Assembly: GCA_002337085.1 (NCBI GenBank) | Contig: DDFH01000004.1 | Location: 96,912-160,911, forward strand | Direction of reading: 5' to 3' | Length of the DNA: 64,000 bases | DNA from: Hyphomonadaceae bacterium UBA1933 | GTDB lineage: Bacteria; Pseudomonadota; Alphaproteobacteria; Caulobacterales; Aquidulcibacteraceae | In this document: positions 1-8,750 of the stretch, one piece after another | Position numbering within the stretch: position 1 is the stretch's first letter | Layout: every line of letters begins with the position of its first letter | Made by a program: the position numbers and the translations under genes | Notes under the pieces: generated by a model | Databases searched by the model: none | Seen by the model: the letters and a program-made list of their open reading frames with translations, nothing else | What the model was told of the DNA's origin: nothing

Positions 1-14
1 AATATATGATTAAT

Positions 15-1019
15 TTACATATATTTTTCGAGATAGTCCACAATCGCACCCGCACCAAAACGTAATGGGTCACAGGACGGAAGCCCAAGTTCATCTTCGG
101 CACGTTTTAAGGCATCGCGCGCGCTATTTTCATCTAGTAATGACGTATTTAAACTTATGCCAACGCCACGCGCCGCAGGGTTGGTAAGACGTGCCGCATT
201 AACATGCACTGATAAGGCATCACTTAATGATGGGCATGCATAGTCACCCTCATAACCCACCAATTCTTTGCGTCCAGCCTCATGGCAAACCACAATCGCA
301 TCCGGTTGCGAACCATGAACCAACCCCAAAGTAACGCCAGCATAGGCAGGATGCAGCAATGCACCCTGCCCTTCGATTACGTGCCAATGATCATCACTTG
401 CTGCCGGCGACAGCCACTCTGCTGCACCGGAGATAAAGTCCGCGACCACTGAATCGATTGCTATACCCCGTCCCGTTATCATAATACCGGTTTGTCCCGT
501 TGGGCAGAATGTGGCGTTCACACCACGTGCAGTCATTTCTTTTTCAATACTTAAGGCCGTATATTTTTTACCGACTGCACAATCAGTCCCGACAGTAAGC
601 AGGCGTTTTCCGCTTCGTTTAACGCCTGTACCCGGGCTGAATTTAATATTAGGGCGCCGCAAATCATAAAGTGTGACGCCGCTTGTTTTTGCGGTTTCCG
701 CAATTTCTTTATTATCGGCAAGACGCTCATGCAGGCCAGCCGCAACATTTAATCCAGCTTTTAATGCCGCAATAATATGGGAAACCCATTTGTCGGCAAT
801 AAAACCACCATCATTGGCAATACCAATCACCATGGTTTTTATACCCTTTGCCACAGCCTCTTCAAAGCCAAGGTCTGGCAAACCCAAATCAACGCCGCAA
901 CCATCAAGGCGATATTGACCCGCACAATCTTTTGCGCGCCATTCAGCAAGCCCTGATGCAGTCTTCGCCCAGCTTATATCAGGTGCATCACCTAGAAATA
1001 AAATATATGGTGCTTCCAT
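15..1019 (-). CDS. dgcN: DUF1611/DgcN-type P-loop protein of D-amino-acid metabolism
   Basis: A 334-residue cytoplasmic protein of the DUF1611 family. The characterised member, DgcN, works in D-glutamate catabolism beside the epimerase-like DgcA. A Rossmann-like first half (about residues 1-125) is followed by a P-loop, GTDCAVGKKYT, near 144-154 and the family stretch HVIEGQGALLHPAY near 213-226. I use the ATG at 1019 rather than a TTG 12 bases upstream, because a run of six G lies a few bases before it. It follows the deacylase gene by 29 bases on the same strand, so one transcript is likely. A dgcA partner would lie beyond the left window edge and cannot be seen. The family is clear; the exact reaction here is inferred. 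Confidence 0.82.
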   Translation of the reverse strand: MEAPYILFLGDAPDISWAKTASGLAEWRAKDCAGQYRLDGCGVDLGLPDLGFEEAVAKGIKTMVIGIANDGGFIADKWVSHIIAALKAGLNVAAGLHERLADNKEIAETAKTSGVTLYDLRRPNIKFSPGTGVKRSGKRLLTVGTDCAVGKKYTALSIEKEMTARGVNATFCPTGQTGIMITGRGIAIDSVVADFISGAAEWLSPAASDDHWHVIEGQGALLHPAYAGVTLGLVHGSQPDAIVVCHEAGRKELVGYEGDYACPSLSDALSVHVNAARLTNPAARGVGISLNTSLLDENSARDALKRAEDELGLPSCDPLRFGAGAIVDYLEKYM

Positions 1020-1048
1020 AAAACCCCCCAACCAGTATTATATTTAAA

Positions 1049-2557
1049 TTATTTTGTTCCCGTACGGCGAATGATTTGCCCAGGTCTTTCGCCAGTTGGC
1101 TTACCGTCTTTGAAAACTGGCGTGCCATAAACCCAAACCTCATTCACGCCATCAGCAATTGCCGCAGGATTTTGAAAGGTTGCGTTATCCTTGATTTTTT
1201 TGGCATCAAATAACACCAAATCCGCAACCATTCCCTTTGCTATTTTGCCACGATCGGTAAAACCCATATGCGCCGCCGCAAGACCAGTCATTTTATATAC
1301 TGCTGTCTCTAGGCTCATTTGTTTTTTATCTCTTACGAGCCATGCAATGACACGTGCAAAAGAACCAGATCCACGGGGGTGCATATCAATAATGCGACCA
1401 TCAGAGCAGATATTTGAATATTTCCAACCAATAAGTTTTGCCACATCATCATCGCTCATGGCACGTCCCATAACGCCAGAGCCTTTGTCCATTGCGGCGG
1501 CCTCAATATTCAAATCAAGGAAGGTTGTAACGTCATCTTTGCCACGTAATTTTGCAATATCGGCAACCGATTTTCCAATATAGGATTGGTCAGGCGGGAA
1601 ATTGGTAATGATAAGACCATCAGGCTTGGCAAGATGGGTTAGCGCAAATTCCGCTGCTTTGCGGTCAGTAAAGTCACGCTCCGGCAACAAAACATCAAGG
1701 CTAGATTGCCAATATGTATAAGGGTAAACATCGGCAGTTATATCAATACCTTCGGCTCGCGCTTTGTTTAATTTTGCAATGACCTTATCCGCCTGCCCCC
1801 ATTTATCGACCATTGCGATTTTCAGGTGGGAAATTTGCACCGGTAATTTTGCCTGACGACCAATTTCAATCACTTCATCAATTGCGGCATCAAGTTCGAC
1901 ATCTTCGCTGCGCATATGGCTTATGTAGCGACCACCATATTTGGCGGCAACTTTGGACAAGGCAATAACTTCTTCATGGGTAGAATAAATGCCGGGATCA
2001 TATTCAAGACCAGTTGAAAGCCCCAACGCACCTTCTTTCATTGCGCCCTCTACAAGCGCCTCCATCTTTGCGATTTCTTCAGGTGTGGCAGCACGTTTAT
2101 AATCAGCCCCCATAACCGCAGCACGCACAGTGCCATGCCCAACATAGCTTGCAAAATTTATAGTCGATGGGTTGGTTTTACGGGCATCAAAAAACGTAGC
2201 AAGCGGCAACGCGCTATCACCATCTTCACCAACCACAACTGTGGTAACCCCTTGATTGATTGCGGCAAGGGCATCTGGGCGTTTATCAACATGACGGTCA
2301 TGGTGGCTGTGGGTATCAATAAATCCGGGCGCTAGGGTTAGGCCTTTACCATTGATAACAATATCGCCTTTATTGGGTGCGCATTTACCGACACAAACAA
2401 TATGACCATTATCAACGCGAACATTACCAACCCGCGCCTTGGCACCCGTGCCATCAACAATGCTTGCATTTACAATTGATGTTGCATTTTGCGCCATTGC
2501 AACAGAGCCAAAAGAAAGCACCATCGCCATACTCATTAAACTAGCAGAAATACGCAT
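1049..2557 (-). CDS. Secreted N-acyl-D-amino-acid deacylase (D-aminoacylase family amidohydrolase)
   Basis: A 502-residue amidohydrolase that should release D-amino acids from N-acyl-D-amino acids. Residues 1-22 form a Sec signal peptide ending AMA-QN, so the enzyme is probably periplasmic. The metal-binding DTHSHHD motif lies near residues 81-87, GVTTVVVGEDGDS follows, and the family's QISHLK and CSDGRIIDMHPRGSG stretches come later. Length fits the family. It is the first gene of a likely two-gene minus-strand transcript with the DgcN-like gene, which suggests that acylated D-amino acids (perhaps D-glutamate) are deacylated outside the cytoplasm and processed further inside. The substrate preference is inference from the neighbour. 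Confidence 0.86.
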   Translation of the reverse strand: MRISASLMSMAMVLSFGSVAMAQNATSIVNASIVDGTGAKARVGNVRVDNGHIVCVGKCAPNKGDIVINGKGLTLAPGFIDTHSHHDRHVDKRPDALAAINQGVTTVVVGEDGDSALPLATFFDARKTNPSTINFASYVGHGTVRAAVMGADYKRAATPEEIAKMEALVEGAMKEGALGLSTGLEYDPGIYSTHEEVIALSKVAAKYGGRYISHMRSEDVELDAAIDEVIEIGRQAKLPVQISHLKIAMVDKWGQADKVIAKLNKARAEGIDITADVYPYTYWQSSLDVLLPERDFTDRKAAEFALTHLAKPDGLIITNFPPDQSYIGKSVADIAKLRGKDDVTTFLDLNIEAAAMDKGSGVMGRAMSDDDVAKLIGWKYSNICSDGRIIDMHPRGSGSFARVIAWLVRDKKQMSLETAVYKMTGLAAAHMGFTDRGKIAKGMVADLVLFDAKKIKDNATFQNPAAIADGVNEVWVYGTPVFKDGKPTGERPGQIIRRTGTK

Positions 2558-2589
2558 TTCACACCTTCCACAGACCGTAAACGCAAAAT

Positions 2590-2605
2590 AATCAACAAAT
2601 TGATT
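2590..2605. promoter_or_regulatory. Palindrome AATCAA-N4-TTGATT, candidate operator
   Basis: Perfect 6-bp arms around CAAA lie 33 bases upstream of the deacylase start. The half-sites are those of an FNR/CRP-like box but in the reversed order, so I do not call it FNR. It could serve the deacylase gene or be chance in AT-rich DNA. Confidence 0.25.
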
Positions 2606-2742
2606 ATAATGTTAGTTTTCTGTCATGAATCAAAAATATGCGCAAGTAAATATTGCTGCTTATGAAAAATATATAATTTTCACAATGTTTTATAGGAATG
2701 ATTCTTTTGGTGGCAACAAGCACTTATGATAGGCAAAAAAAT

Positions 2743-2754
2743 CAATTTAAATTG
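2743..2754. promoter_or_regulatory. 12-bp perfect palindrome CAATTTAAATTG
   Basis: An uninterrupted self-complementary 12-mer in the middle of the region between the deacylase and hox genes. In AT-rich DNA such a palindrome can arise by chance. No promoter elements could be tied to it. Confidence 0.2.
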
Positions 2755-3012
2755 TTATTGCTAAACGATAGCATTCATTTGTTTAAAATCAATGCCTTTT
2801 CAATCTTAATAGTGGAACACTGAAGATGAGACCGATGGTCGCAGATTGAGAATTATGCAAAAGCAAAAACAATAATTTCCGTAAAATTTTGATGGGAATT
2901 TAAAGATATTTCGTATTGCAATCAATAAGTTAGGCATAGCCGCAACTATCAAATAATTGATTTTATATAAGTTTTTCCTAATATCTTTATACAAGAAATT
3001 AAATGAGCATAG

Positions 3013-3029
3013 CATTTGCTAAACAAATG
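3013..3029. promoter_or_regulatory. Inverted repeat CATTTG-N5-CAAATG upstream of hoxF
   Basis: Perfect 6-bp arms with a 5-bp spacer lie 66 bases before the hoxF start codon. The position suits an operator or a site in the 5' untranslated region of the hydrogenase operon. No known regulator motif was recognised. Confidence 0.3.
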
Positions 3030-3094
3030 TTTCTTTGCATAATCGCGCAAAATTAAAGGGGGGCCAAAAGATGCCCTCTATATAGGAGGAAGTC

Positions 3095-4891
3095 TTGACG
3101 CACCTCACAATGTCGCTTGTTGAAATTGCCACCCCGATTCTTGAACGTCATAAACGTGACCATACAAGATTGCTACAAATCTTACACGATATTCAGGATG
3201 AATTAGATTATATTTCACCTGAAACCATGGAATACCTTGCCCATGAATTAGAAATTCCAATCACCCAAGTTCAAAGTGTTGTGGAGTTTTATTCATTTTT
3301 TCATTCAAAGCCGCATGGAAAATTTCGCATATTATTTTCTGACAATATTACCGACCGCATGTTGGGCAATAAGGATTTATTTGACCACATGCTTAACCGC
3401 CTTCATCTTACGCCTGACACAGTCTCAGAAGACGGCCTCGTAAGCGTTGGCATGACATCTTGCACCGGTATGTGCGATCAAGGCCCGGCGCTTTTGATTA
3501 ATAACATGCCAATAACCCATCTTACACCCCGCCGCATTGATGAAATATGCGATCTTGTAAAAAGCGGGCTTCCTGTAAACCATTGGCCATCACATTATTT
3601 TAAGGTTGATAATAATATTCGCCGTGCCGATGAATTATTGGCAACCGCATATAATATGGGCGATGCCATAAAGGCCGCTGTCGCCAAAGGCGCGCAAAGC
3701 ATGCTTGATGAAATGAAGCGCTCGAACCTTCGTGGTCGTGGTGGTGCGGGTTTCACAACTGGCGTTAAATGGGAATTGTGTCGCAATGCGCCAAGCGATG
3801 AGCGATTTATCGTTTGTAACGCCGATGAAGGTGAACCAGGAACATTCAAAGACCGCGTTTTGTTACAATCTTTTGCAGGGCACGTATTTGAAGGCATGAC
3901 AATTGCCGGATTTACCACTGGCGCAAAGCAAGGTTTTGTCTATCTTCGTGCCGAATATAAATATCTGGTCAAATCGCTTCAAATCTTCCTTGATAATATG
4001 CGTGCCGCAGGTTTCTTGGGTAAAAATATTCTTGGCATTGAAGGCTTTGATTTTGATATTGATATTCACCTTGGTGCTGGTGCATATGTTTGCGGCGAAG
4101 AAACCGCACTCATTGAATCGCTTGAAGGTAAAGCAGGCCGTCCACGCATTCGCCCACCATTCCCGGTAACTTGTGGCTATAAAAACAAGCCAACCGTGGT
4201 CAATAACGTTGAAACCCTATGCAAAGTTACGGAAATCGCAAGACGTGGCGGCGCATGGTATGAAGGACGCGGTACGCGCCAATCAACTGGTACAAAATTA
4301 TTATCGGTTTCTGGCGATTGCGCACGCCCCGGAATTTATGAATTCCCATTTGGGGTTCGCATTTCAGACGTTCTTGAAGAATGTGGCGCCAAGGATGTTA
4401 TTGCGGTGCAGATAAGTGGTGCGGCGGGTGTCTGCCTTGCGCCCCACGAATTCCACCACCGTATTGCTTTTGAGGATGTGCCAACCGCTGGTTCATTCAT
4501 GATTTTTGGCAAAGACCGCGACATGTTTGACGTGGCATTAAATTTTGCCGAATTTTTTGCCCATGAAAGCTGTGGCTTCTGTTCGCCATGCCGCATCGGT
4601 ACATCTTTGGTCAAAGACATGATGGAAAAGATTGCCGCAGGGCGTGGCACAAAATACGAAATCAACGAAATTCAGCGTCTGCGCGATCAAATGAAGAATT
4701 TCGCCCACTGTGGTCTGGGGCAAACGGCGGGCAATGCTATTTGCGACTGTATCACTAAATTCCGTCCGGCATTTGATAAGCATCTATCAAGCCGTGACTT
4801 TTTACCAGCTTTTGATTTGGAATTATCACTTGCCCGTTCCCGTGAGGTAACGCACCGTGACGATGCCGATGCACATCTTGGAGCAAAATAA
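3095..4891 (+). CDS. hoxF: NAD-linked [NiFe]-hydrogenase diaphorase subunit HoxF (NuoE-NuoF fusion)
   Basis: The NADH/FMN subunit of a bidirectional [NiFe]-hydrogenase, moving electrons between NAD(H) and the hydrogenase module. Residues 10-160 are a NuoE-like thioredoxin-fold domain; about 175-598 are NuoF-like, with the NADH/FMN-site GRGGAG at 214-219, CNADEGEPGTFKDR at 241-254, and a 4Fe-4S set at Cys493, 496, 499 and 539. Only the second cysteine pair of a NuoE 2Fe-2S site remains (Cys123, Cys127; the first pair is absent), so that domain probably has no normal cluster, as in other HoxF proteins. The start is TTG at 3095, chosen because AGGAGGA (3084-3090) is 4 bases upstream; the next ATG (3110) is too far from it. 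It overlaps hoxU by one base (TAATG). Confidence 0.95.
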   Translation: MTHLTMSLVEIATPILERHKRDHTRLLQILHDIQDELDYISPETMEYLAHELEIPITQVQSVVEFYSFFHSKPHGKFRILFSDNITDRMLGNKDLFDHMLNRLHLTPDTVSEDGLVSVGMTSCTGMCDQGPALLINNMPITHLTPRRIDEICDLVKSGLPVNHWPSHYFKVDNNIRRADELLATAYNMGDAIKAAVAKGAQSMLDEMKRSNLRGRGGAGFTTGVKWELCRNAPSDERFIVCNADEGEPGTFKDRVLLQSFAGHVFEGMTIAGFTTGAKQGFVYLRAEYKYLVKSLQIFLDNMRAAGFLGKNILGIEGFDFDIDIHLGAGAYVCGEETALIESLEGKAGRPRIRPPFPVTCGYKNKPTVVNNVETLCKVTEIARRGGAWYEGRGTRQSTGTKLLSVSGDCARPGIYEFPFGVRISDVLEECGAKDVIAVQISGAAGVCLAPHEFHHRIAFEDVPTAGSFMIFGKDRDMFDVALNFAEFFAHESCGFCSPCRIGTSLVKDMMEKIAAGRGTKYEINEIQRLRDQMKNFAHCGLGQTAGNAICDCITKFRPAFDKHLSSRDFLPAFDLELSLARSREVTHRDDADAHLGAK

Positions 4892-5613
4892 TGAGCGAGA
4901 TTGCAAATACATTCACCCTAGACGGACAAATTGTTCATTTCACGCCTGGGCAAACAATTTTAGAGGCCGCATTAGAAGCCGGTCTTTATATTCCACACCT
5001 TTGCTTTAACCCAGAATTAAAGCCACATGGTAGCTGTAAATTATGCACCGTTATCGTTAATGGTCGTTCTGGCTCTGCTTGCACCATCAAGGCAATGCCG
5101 GGGCAAGAAGTGCAAAGCAGCACACCAGAATTAGATGGCAGACGCCGGTTGCAGCTACAAATGATTTTTGTTGAAGGCAATCACTTCTGTCCAGGATGCG
5201 AAAAAAGCGGAAATTGTAAATTACAGGCGGTGGCATATGACCTTGAAATGCTTAATCCGCACTTCCCGCATTTCTTTCCAGAACGCCCAATTGATGCCTC
5301 ACACCCTGATGTGATGATTGATTTCAATCGCTGTATCCTTTGTGAACAATGCGTGCAAACCAGTCGCGATGTCGATGGCAAAAATATTTTCGCCCTTGCG
5401 GGACGCGGCATGAAATCACACCTAATTATCAATTCGCCATCTGGCAAATTGGGGGATACTGATTTCGCCCTAACCGATAAAGCGGCGCATGTTTGCCCGG
5501 TTGGCGCAATTTTGGAAAAACGGGTCGGATACGCAAAACCAATTGGTGAACGCATATATGACGAAAAAACCATTCGCGAACAAGTCGCTGCGGATGCTGA
5601 AGGGGGATTATAA
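4891..5613 (+). CDS. hoxU: NAD-linked [NiFe]-hydrogenase diaphorase small subunit HoxU
   Basis: A 240-residue iron-sulfur subunit that wires the HoxF diaphorase to the HoxYH hydrogenase module, homologous to the N-terminus of NuoG. A plant-type 2Fe-2S ferredoxin domain uses Cys38, 49, 52 and 64. A second set follows (His98, Cys100, 103, 109, in NHFCPGCEKSGNC), then a 4Fe-4S set near Cys148, 151, 154 and the AAHVCPVGA cysteine near 201. The full set is present, so the electron path looks intact. The start codon overlaps the hoxF stop, indicating translational coupling. Its length is usual for HoxU and much shorter than NuoG. Confidence 0.95.
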   Translation: MSEIANTFTLDGQIVHFTPGQTILEAALEAGLYIPHLCFNPELKPHGSCKLCTVIVNGRSGSACTIKAMPGQEVQSSTPELDGRRRLQLQMIFVEGNHFCPGCEKSGNCKLQAVAYDLEMLNPHFPHFFPERPIDASHPDVMIDFNRCILCEQCVQTSRDVDGKNIFALAGRGMKSHLIINSPSGKLGDTDFALTDKAAHVCPVGAILEKRVGYAKPIGERIYDEKTIREQVAADAEGGL

Positions 5614-5615
5614 TC

Positions 5616-6188
5616 ATGGACACACAGGTTTCTTCCCAACCACAAAAAGTGGCAAAGCGTAAAATCCGCGTGGCGACAACATCCCTAAGCGGTTGTTTTG
5701 GCTGTCACATGTCATTACTTGATATTGATGAGCGGATTTTACAATTAATCGAGGTTGTAGAATTCGACCGCTCACCAATCACTGATATTAAACATTGTGG
5801 CCCATGTGATATTGGCCTGATTGAAGGCAGCGTTTGCAATTCGGAAAATGTCCACGTCCTTCGTGAATTTCGTGAAAATTGCAATGTTTTGATTGCCTTT
5901 GGTGCATGTGCTGTTGCGGGTGGTTTACCGGCGCAGCGTAATCACCTTGATATTGGTGATGCATTGCGTGAAGTTTATTGCGACCGCGCGGGTCTTGGCA
6001 AACAAATTCCGAATGACCGTGAATTACCACTATTACTTGATAAAGTGCATCCGATTAATGAGGTTGTTCGGGTTGATTATTTTATCCCCGGCTGCCCACC
6101 ATCGGGTGATACAATTTGGAAGTTTGTTACTGATTTAATTGCCGGACACATGCCCCGTCTTGAGCATCCATTATTAAAATTCGATTGA
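5616..6188 (+). CDS. hoxY: NAD-linked [NiFe]-hydrogenase small subunit HoxY
   Basis: A 190-residue cytoplasmic small subunit carrying the proximal 4Fe-4S cluster next to the NiFe site. The cluster ligands are visible as SGCFGCHMSLLD (Cys27, Cys30), GACAVAGG (Cys98) and IPGCPPSGD (Cys160). There is no Tat signal and no extra C-terminal cluster domain, which fits the soluble NAD-reducing group and not a membrane uptake hydrogenase. The ATG at 5616 follows the hoxU stop by 2 bases and is preceded by AGGGGGA (5601-5607). Confidence 0.95.
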   Translation: MDTQVSSQPQKVAKRKIRVATTSLSGCFGCHMSLLDIDERILQLIEVVEFDRSPITDIKHCGPCDIGLIEGSVCNSENVHVLREFRENCNVLIAFGACAVAGGLPAQRNHLDIGDALREVYCDRAGLGKQIPNDRELPLLLDKVHPINEVVRVDYFIPGCPPSGDTIWKFVTDLIAGHMPRLEHPLLKFD

Positions 6189-6202
6189 GAGGAACCAATA
6201 AG

Positions 6203-7678
6203 ATGTCCTATTTGGAAACTGCCGAAAGTCCAGAAAAACTTCGCCGCCTCGTCATCGATCCTGTTAGCCGTGTTGAAGGACATGGCAAGGTCACCATTCT
6301 TTTGGATGATAATAATAAAATTCACCAAGTTCGTTTGCACATTGTTGAATTTCGTGGCTTTGAAAAATTTATTGAAGGCCGCCCATATTGGGAAGTTCCG
6401 GTATCGGTGCAAAGGCTTTGTGGTATTTGCCCCGTAAGCCACCAATTGGCGGCAGTAAAGGCAATGGATATTATTGCGGGTTATGGTGCAATTACGCCAA
6501 CCGCAGAAAAACTCCGCCGCCTTATGCACTATGGGCAAATTGTGCAATCACATGCCGTGCATTTCTTTCACCTTGCTTCGCCTGATTTATTATTGGGCTT
6601 TGAAAGTGATGTTGCAAAACGCAATATTATTGGTGTGGTTGCCGCACATCCCGAAATCGCCACACAAGGCGTTTTACTTCGTAAATTTGGGCAAGAAGTT
6701 ATTCAACATGTTGCGGGAAAAAAAGTTCATGGCACGGGCGCAATCCCTGGCGGGATGAATAAGGCGCTTACAATCCCTGAACGTGACGCCATGCTTGCCA
6801 AGGTTGATGATATGATTGCATGGTCAACCGCCGCAATTCATATGCTTAAAAAACTGCATGAAAGTGACCCTGATTTTTACAACAAATTCGGAGAATTTGA
6901 TTCAAACATGATGGGCATGGTGCGCGGTGATGGCGCACTTGATTTATATCATGGTGGTTTGCGCGCCAATGATGCAGATGGCAAAAACATATTCGACCAT
7001 GTGGATTATGCGAATTATGAAAGCGTGTTTGACGAAGAAGTTAAGCCGTGGTCATATATGAAATTCCCATTCATTCGTACCCTCGGCCCTGAAAATGGCT
7101 GGTACAAGGTTGGCCCATTGGCACGTGTACAAGTTTGCGACTTTATCCCAACCCCACTTGCCGAAAAAGAACGCCAAGATTTATTGGCAATTGGCAATGG
7201 TCGCCCTAGTCATGGCGCCCTATTATTTCATTGGGCCCGCATGATTGAGGCACTTCATGGGGTTGAGGTTATTCGCGATTTGTTAAATGATCCTGATATC
7301 CTTGGCACTGATTTAATTGCCGATAAAGGCGCAAGAAAAGAAGAAGCGGTTGGCGTTATCGAAGCGCCACGCGGCACACTTTTCCACCATTACCGCGTTA
7401 ATGAGGATGATGTTGTTACATTCTGTAATTTGATTGTTTCAACCACCAACAATAATCAGGCAATGAATGAGGCAATTCGTTCGGTGGCAACGCGGTTTTT
7501 AAATGGACGTGAAGTTACCGAAGGGCTTATGAACCATCTTGAGGTGGCGATACGTGCCTATGACCCATGTCTGTCTTGTGCAACACATGCGATTGGTAAA
7601 ATGCCGCTTGAAGTTAGCTTAACTGATTTAAACGGCAAAATAATTGATACGCGCTTTAAAAATATGCTTGGTGCATAA
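6203..7678 (+). CDS. hoxH: NAD-linked [NiFe]-hydrogenase large subunit HoxH
   Basis: A 491-residue catalytic subunit binding the NiFe(CN)2CO centre, which oxidises H2 or reduces protons. The two cysteine pairs that hold nickel are present: RLCGICPVSH (Cys73, Cys76) and DPCLSCATHA (Cys456, Cys459). A 29-residue tail after His462 is the expected substrate of the maturation protease HoxW, encoded next. I start at ATG 6203, preceded by GAGAGGA, not at the in-frame TTG at 6185 that overlaps the hoxY stop. No key residue appears to be missing. Confidence 0.95.
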   Translation: MSYLETAESPEKLRRLVIDPVSRVEGHGKVTILLDDNNKIHQVRLHIVEFRGFEKFIEGRPYWEVPVSVQRLCGICPVSHQLAAVKAMDIIAGYGAITPTAEKLRRLMHYGQIVQSHAVHFFHLASPDLLLGFESDVAKRNIIGVVAAHPEIATQGVLLRKFGQEVIQHVAGKKVHGTGAIPGGMNKALTIPERDAMLAKVDDMIAWSTAAIHMLKKLHESDPDFYNKFGEFDSNMMGMVRGDGALDLYHGGLRANDADGKNIFDHVDYANYESVFDEEVKPWSYMKFPFIRTLGPENGWYKVGPLARVQVCDFIPTPLAEKERQDLLAIGNGRPSHGALLFHWARMIEALHGVEVIRDLLNDPDILGTDLIADKGARKEEAVGVIEAPRGTLFHHYRVNEDDVVTFCNLIVSTTNNNQAMNEAIRSVATRFLNGREVTEGLMNHLEVAIRAYDPCLSCATHAIGKMPLEVSLTDLNGKIIDTRFKNMLGA

Positions 7679-7693
7679 TTGGGGACATAATCT

Positions 7694-8188
7694 ATGAAAA
7701 TAGTGGTATTTGGTTATGGCAACCCTTCACGCGGCGATGATGCCATTGGCCCATTGCTTTTGGGGCGCATTGAAGAAGGTAGCCATACCAATATCACCTG
7801 CATCGAAGATTTCCAGCTACAAATCGAACATGCACTCGATTTAAATAATCAGGATTTGGCACTTTTTATTGATGCCGGAATTGATACGCCTGCGCCATTT
7901 GCATTTTATGAAATCGCGCCAACAGGTGAATTAAGCCATACAAGCCACGCGCTGTCACCACAAACCGTGCTTGATGTCTTTGTTAAAATAAATGGCATAG
8001 CCCCGCCGCCATCATTCATTTTGTGTGTAAAGGGCGAATCCTTTGGTTTGGGTGAAGATATAAGTAAAACTGGCACAAAAAACCTTGAAGCGGCTTGGAC
8101 ATTTTTACACACCATTTTAGCGAATTCTAATGTTGATAATTGGCGTGAAAAGGTGCAAGCTAAGCCAAAAGAAGAGGAAGTATTATGA
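7694..8188 (+). CDS. hoxW: Hydrogenase maturation protease HoxW
   Basis: A 164-residue endopeptidase of the HyaD/HybD/HoxW family. It should remove the C-terminal tail of HoxH after nickel insertion. The N-terminus FGYGNPSRGDDAIGP (about 6-20) is the family signature; its acidic residues and the Asp in LFIDAG (about residues 56-61) are the expected nickel-sensing ligands. It begins 15 bases after hoxH and its stop overlaps the hupE start by 4 bases (ATGA), so it belongs to the same transcript. The last 25 residues are charged and look poorly conserved. Confidence 0.92.
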   Translation: MKIVVFGYGNPSRGDDAIGPLLLGRIEEGSHTNITCIEDFQLQIEHALDLNNQDLALFIDAGIDTPAPFAFYEIAPTGELSHTSHALSPQTVLDVFVKINGIAPPPSFILCVKGESFGLGEDISKTGTKNLEAAWTFLHTILANSNVDNWREKVQAKPKEEEVL

Positions 8189-8748
8189 AAAAATCAATAT
8201 CAATCGCATTGCTTGCTTCTTTAATCGGCACTGCGGCAATGGCACACCCTGGACATGGTGCAATCTTCACCTTTTCCGAAGGTTTGGAACACCCCACCGC
8301 AGGCCTTGACCATATTTTGGCAATGGTTGGCATTGGGCTTTGGGCATCATTTTATAAGGACTTAAAAGGTCTCTTGCTTCCGGCTGGATTTGTTGGCGGG
8401 ATGTTGCTTGGGGTTACTTTTGCCTTTACCGGCGTAGCATTGCCGATGGTGGAAAATATCATTGCCCTAAGCGTGATTATAATTGGTTTGGCATTGGCAT
8501 TTAAAGATAAAATTCCCGTTTATGCCGCTGCATCAATTGCATTAGTTGCAGGCACATTCCATGGCTTTGCCCATGGTGCGGAAGCAAGCAATATTGCGGT
8601 TTCATACGTTGCGGGCTTTATGATTTCAACCATTTTCATGCATGCTCTTGGCGGCTTTGCCGGCTTGAAATTTAAAGCATTGCGTAATGCCGCGCCATAT
8701 TTTGGCGGCTTTATGGGTGTTGCAGGATTGCTTATGTTGGCAGCATAA
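8185..8748 (+). CDS. hupE: HupE/UreJ family membrane protein, probable nickel importer
   Basis: A 187-residue inner-membrane protein of the HupE/UreJ family, thought to bring nickel into the cell for hydrogenase or urease. A cleavable N-terminal signal (about 1-20) is followed at once by the metal-binding HPGHG motif and by EHPTAGLDHILAMVGIG, both family hallmarks. About six hydrophobic segments follow. Its place between the protease and hypA supports a nickel-supply role for HoxH. Transport of cobalt as well cannot be excluded. The start overlaps hoxW (ATGA). Confidence 0.9.
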   Translation: MKKSISIALLASLIGTAAMAHPGHGAIFTFSEGLEHPTAGLDHILAMVGIGLWASFYKDLKGLLLPAGFVGGMLLGVTFAFTGVALPMVENIIALSVIIIGLALAFKDKIPVYAAASIALVAGTFHGFAHGAEASNIAVSYVAGFMISTIFMHALGGFAGLKFKALRNAAPYFGGFMGVAGLLMLAA

Positions 8749-8750
8749 TA

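Larger units (their letters stand above)
2558..3094. other. Divergent intergenic region upstream of the hydrogenase operon
   Basis: This 537-bp AT-rich stretch separates the deacylase gene (leftward) from hoxF (rightward). It holds three small palindromes (listed separately). I looked for a sigma-54 -24/-12 element (TGGCAC-N5-TTGCA), as some hydrogenase operons have, and found no convincing match. I also found no FNR-type TTGAT-N4-ATCAA box in the correct orientation. A 69-codon minus-strand reading frame at 2806-3015 has no recognisable features and is probably chance. Confidence 0.6.

Noticed and set aside
2806..3015. 69-codon minus-strand frame between the deacylase gene and hoxF
   Set aside because: No ribosome-binding site, no recognisable domain, composition follows the AT-rich intergenic DNA.
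2558..3094. Sigma-54 or FNR control site for the hydrogenase operon
   Set aside because: No acceptable TGGCAC-N5-TTGCA; the only FNR-like half-sites occur in reversed order.
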